Source: Bacteroidota bacterium
GTDB lineage: Bacteria; Bacteroidota; Ignavibacteria; Ignavibacteriales; Ignavibacteriaceae
DNA: 24,365 nucleotides
Direction: 5' to 3'
Assembly (NCBI GenBank): GCA_021778375.1
Contig: JAJYCM010000010.1
Span: 1 to 24,365 of the forward strand
Shown here: one piece after another, positions 22,486-24,365 of the stretch
Numbering within the stretch: the stretch's first letter is position 1
Layout of the letters: each line of letters starts with the position of its first letter
Position numbers and translations under genes: made by a program
Notes under the pieces: generated by a model
The model's input: the letters and a program-made list of their open reading frames with translations, nothing else
Database searches by the model: none
What the model was told of the DNA's origin: nothing

Positions 22486-23901
22486 ATGTTAGAACTACAA
22501 AGAACTATCGCTAGTTCCGTATCTATGTCTGGGATTGGTTTGCACACCGGCACTTCTTGCACTATGACTTTTAAGCCTGCGCCGGTAAACTATGGGATTA
22601 AATTTGTAAGGGTAGATTTAGGCGGTGCGCCTGAAATTCATGCAATTGCCGATAACGTTGTTGACGTTTCTCGCGGTACGACTTTAGGAATAGGTGAAGC
22701 AAAAGTTCACACGGTAGAGCATGTTCTTGCGGCTGTTGTTGGACTTCAGATAGACAATTTAATCATCGAACTTGACGGAATTGAACCTCCGGTAGGCGAC
22801 GGAAGTGCCATGCCTTATGTAGAACAGCTTCTGAAGGCTGATTTTGTTCAGCAAGAAGCACCAAAAGATTATTTGATAATTGACCAAACAGTAACTTACC
22901 ATAATGAAGAAAATCAAATTGATATAGTTGCTCTTCCTCTGGATAGTTATCGCGCTACAGTCATGGTTGATTACCAAAACCCTGCCTTAGGTAGTCAGCA
23001 TACTGGTTTATTTGACTTGGAAAAAGAATTCATAACAGAGTTTGCTCCGGCAAGAACATTCTGCTTCCTCAGTGAAGTTGAGCAACTAGCTGATGCTGGA
23101 TTGATTAAGGGCGGAGATATTGACAATGCTGTGGTAATTGTAGACCGGAATTCTGATGAACTTGAGTTGGAAGGTTTAAGAAAAAAACTTGGCATATATG
23201 AAAATGTCACAATCGGTACTAACGGAATTTTAAACAATAAACAGTTAAGATTTAAAAACGAACCTGTACGTCATAAATTGTTAGACCTTTTGGGTGATCT
23301 TGCCTTGATTGGTGTCCCGGTTAAAGCACAAATTCTTGCTGCCAGACCAGGTCATAAAGCCAATGTTGAATTCGCCAAACAAATTAGAAAATTGTATCAG
23401 CAGAAAAAGCTTGTTAAAAAATATCAATTTGTTAAAAAAGAAGGAGTTGTGTTTGATGTGAATGCAATTCAAAGAATTCTACCGCACCGTTACCCATTCC
23501 TTCTTGTTGATAAAATTGTTCATCTTGAAGTCGATAAAAAAGTTATTGGAATAAAATCTGTATCAATAAATGAACCATTTTTCCAGGGGCATTTTCCAGG
23601 ACAGCCTGTAATGCCAGGTGTCTTAATTATTGAAGCAATGGCGCAAACCGGTGGAGTCCTTCTGCTAAATGCTTTTCCCGAACCAGAAAAAAAACTCGTA
23701 ATGTTTATGCAAATAAATAATGCAAAATTTAGAAAACCAGTTGTTCCGGGTGATCAGCTTTATATGGAAATTATTTTGACTAATAAGAAAAATAAAGTAG
23801 TGATGATGGCTGGAAAAACTTATGTGAACGAAATGCTAGTAGCAGAAGCTGAATTTATGACAGGCATTGTTGACCGAGAACAGAGTACTACTAATCCTTA
23901 A
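22486..23901 (+). CDS. lpxC/fabZ: Fusion of UDP-3-O-acyl-GlcNAc deacetylase (LpxC) and 3-hydroxyacyl-ACP dehydratase (FabZ)
   Basis: A 471-residue bifunctional enzyme. Residues 1 to about 305 are LpxC, the committed zinc deacetylase of lipid A synthesis: zinc ligands H79 (in VEHVLAA), H263 and D267 (in RHKLLDLLGDL), and catalytic H290 in PGHKAN. Residues about 325-471 are FabZ, the hot-dog-fold dehydratase of fatty acid elongation: ILPHRYPFLLVD (331-342), catalytic H369 in GHFPGQPVMPG, and E383 in IIEAMAQ. A lysine-rich linker (about 301-320) joins them. Fused lpxC-fabZ is known in Bacteroidota and relatives. It joins two activities competing for 3-hydroxyacyl-ACP flow between lipid A and phospholipid. 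The 122-base gap upstream holds AT-rich sequence but no clear promoter. Confidence 0.97.
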   Translation: MLELQRTIASSVSMSGIGLHTGTSCTMTFKPAPVNYGIKFVRVDLGGAPEIHAIADNVVDVSRGTTLGIGEAKVHTVEHVLAAVVGLQIDNLIIELDGIEPPVGDGSAMPYVEQLLKADFVQQEAPKDYLIIDQTVTYHNEENQIDIVALPLDSYRATVMVDYQNPALGSQHTGLFDLEKEFITEFAPARTFCFLSEVEQLADAGLIKGGDIDNAVVIVDRNSDELELEGLRKKLGIYENVTIGTNGILNNKQLRFKNEPVRHKLLDLLGDLALIGVPVKAQILAARPGHKANVEFAKQIRKLYQQKKLVKKYQFVKKEGVVFDVNAIQRILPHRYPFLLVDKIVHLEVDKKVIGIKSVSINEPFFQGHFPGQPVMPGVLIIEAMAQTGGVLLLNAFPEPEKKLVMFMQINNAKFRKPVVPGDQLYMEIILTNKKNKVVMMAGKTYVNEMLVAEAEFMTGIVDREQSTTNP

Positions 23902-23921
23902 AAAAATAATAATAAAAGATA

Positions 23922-24365
23922 ATGACAAATATTCATCCTACTGCAATTGTAAGTAAAAAAGCACTTCTTGGAGACAATATTTCGGTTGCTCCGTACGTAA
24001 TTATAGAAGATAATGTAGAAATTGGAAATGATTGCATAATAGGACCTCACGCAGTTATTTACAACGGCGCAAGAATTGGCAATCGCGTTAAGATTCATCA
24101 ATCTGCCTCGATTGCACATACACCACAGGATCTAAAATTTGGGAATGAAGAAACTCTTTTTATTGTTGATGACGACACTGTTATCCATGAATTTGTTACT
24201 CTTCATAGGGGTACCAAGGAAACCGGTTTCTCAAGAGTGGGCAAAAATTGTTTGCTTATGGCTTACTCACACGTCGCTCACGATAGCACAGTAGGCGACA
24301 ATTGTATCCTCGCTAATGGAGTTCAAATTGCTGGCCATGTGACAATTGAAGATTGGGTAATTATT
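23922..24365 (+). CDS. lpxA: UDP-N-acetylglucosamine acyltransferase, 5' part
   Basis: The first 148 codons of LpxA, cut by the window end. LpxA is the first enzyme of lipid A synthesis: it adds a 3-hydroxyacyl chain from ACP to the 3-OH of UDP-GlcNAc. The N-terminus reads IHPTAIVSKKALLGDNISVA, the typical opening of its left-handed beta helix of hexapeptide repeats. The LpxA signature HTPQDLKF (66-73) and FVTLHRGT (91-98) are present. AYSHVAHD (114-121) contains the two conserved histidines, with H120 the likely general base. It starts 20 bases after lpxC/fabZ. In this gene order UppS, BamA, Skp, LpxD, LpxC/FabZ and LpxA are produced from one region. Confidence 0.95.
   Translation, partial: MTNIHPTAIVSKKALLGDNISVAPYVIIEDNVEIGNDCIIGPHAVIYNGARIGNRVKIHQSASIAHTPQDLKFGNEETLFIVDDDTVIHEFVTLHRGTKETGFSRVGKNCLLMAYSHVAHDSTVGDNCILANGVQIAGHVTIEDWVII

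Overview
The window is AT-rich and gene-dense, with Shine-Dalgarno-led genes, several TTG or GTG starts, and a fused lpxC-fabZ gene inside an uppS-bamA-skp-skp-lpxD-lpxC/fabZ-lpxA run. This combination, together with a GTP-type PEP carboxykinase and a soluble NAD-linked [FeFe] hydrogenase, points to a diderm of the Bacteroidota/Chlorobiota/Ignavibacteriota group. A free-living Ignavibacteria-like anaerobe is my best guess. This is inferred from gene content, not from a marker-gene tree.

Layout. Positions 1-1208 hold the 3' end of lgt and an rlmB/TrmH-type rRNA methyltransferase. Positions 1209-1610 are non-coding today but contain a decayed fragment of a histidine-kinase ATPase domain. Positions 1611-6980 form a tight five-gene unit: a receiver-only response regulator, a NuoE-like subunit, a NuoF-like subunit, the catalytic [FeFe] hydrogenase subunit HydA, and a six-TM histidine kinase with a RegB-like quinone-site motif. 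Its last stop codon overlaps that of a convergent 1128-residue multi-PAS hybrid kinase (6977-10363, minus). A structured 590-bp spacer follows, with a clear terminator for pckG (10955-12739, minus). Then come an isolated MlaE-type permease, a branched-chain aminotransferase with a strong terminator, and a lexA operon (15161-16519) carrying two small unrecognised genes behind an apparent LexA-type operator. The right end (16742-24365) is the envelope cluster, cut off inside lpxA.

How it works together. The hydrogenase unit probably couples NADH/NAD+ to H2, with the flanking two-component proteins reporting redox state. PckG and IlvE are housekeeping carbon and nitrogen metabolism. The envelope cluster supplies the lipid carrier (UppS), the outer-membrane protein insertase and its periplasmic chaperones (BamA, two Skp), and the first steps of lipid A synthesis (LpxA, LpxC, LpxD) with the FabZ dehydratase. 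The less familiar parts are the kinase remnant, the sensor wiring and active-site variant of the hydrogenase, and the lexA-linked WYL-like and nuclease-fold-like genes. I saw no tRNA, rRNA, CRISPR array or intact mobile element.
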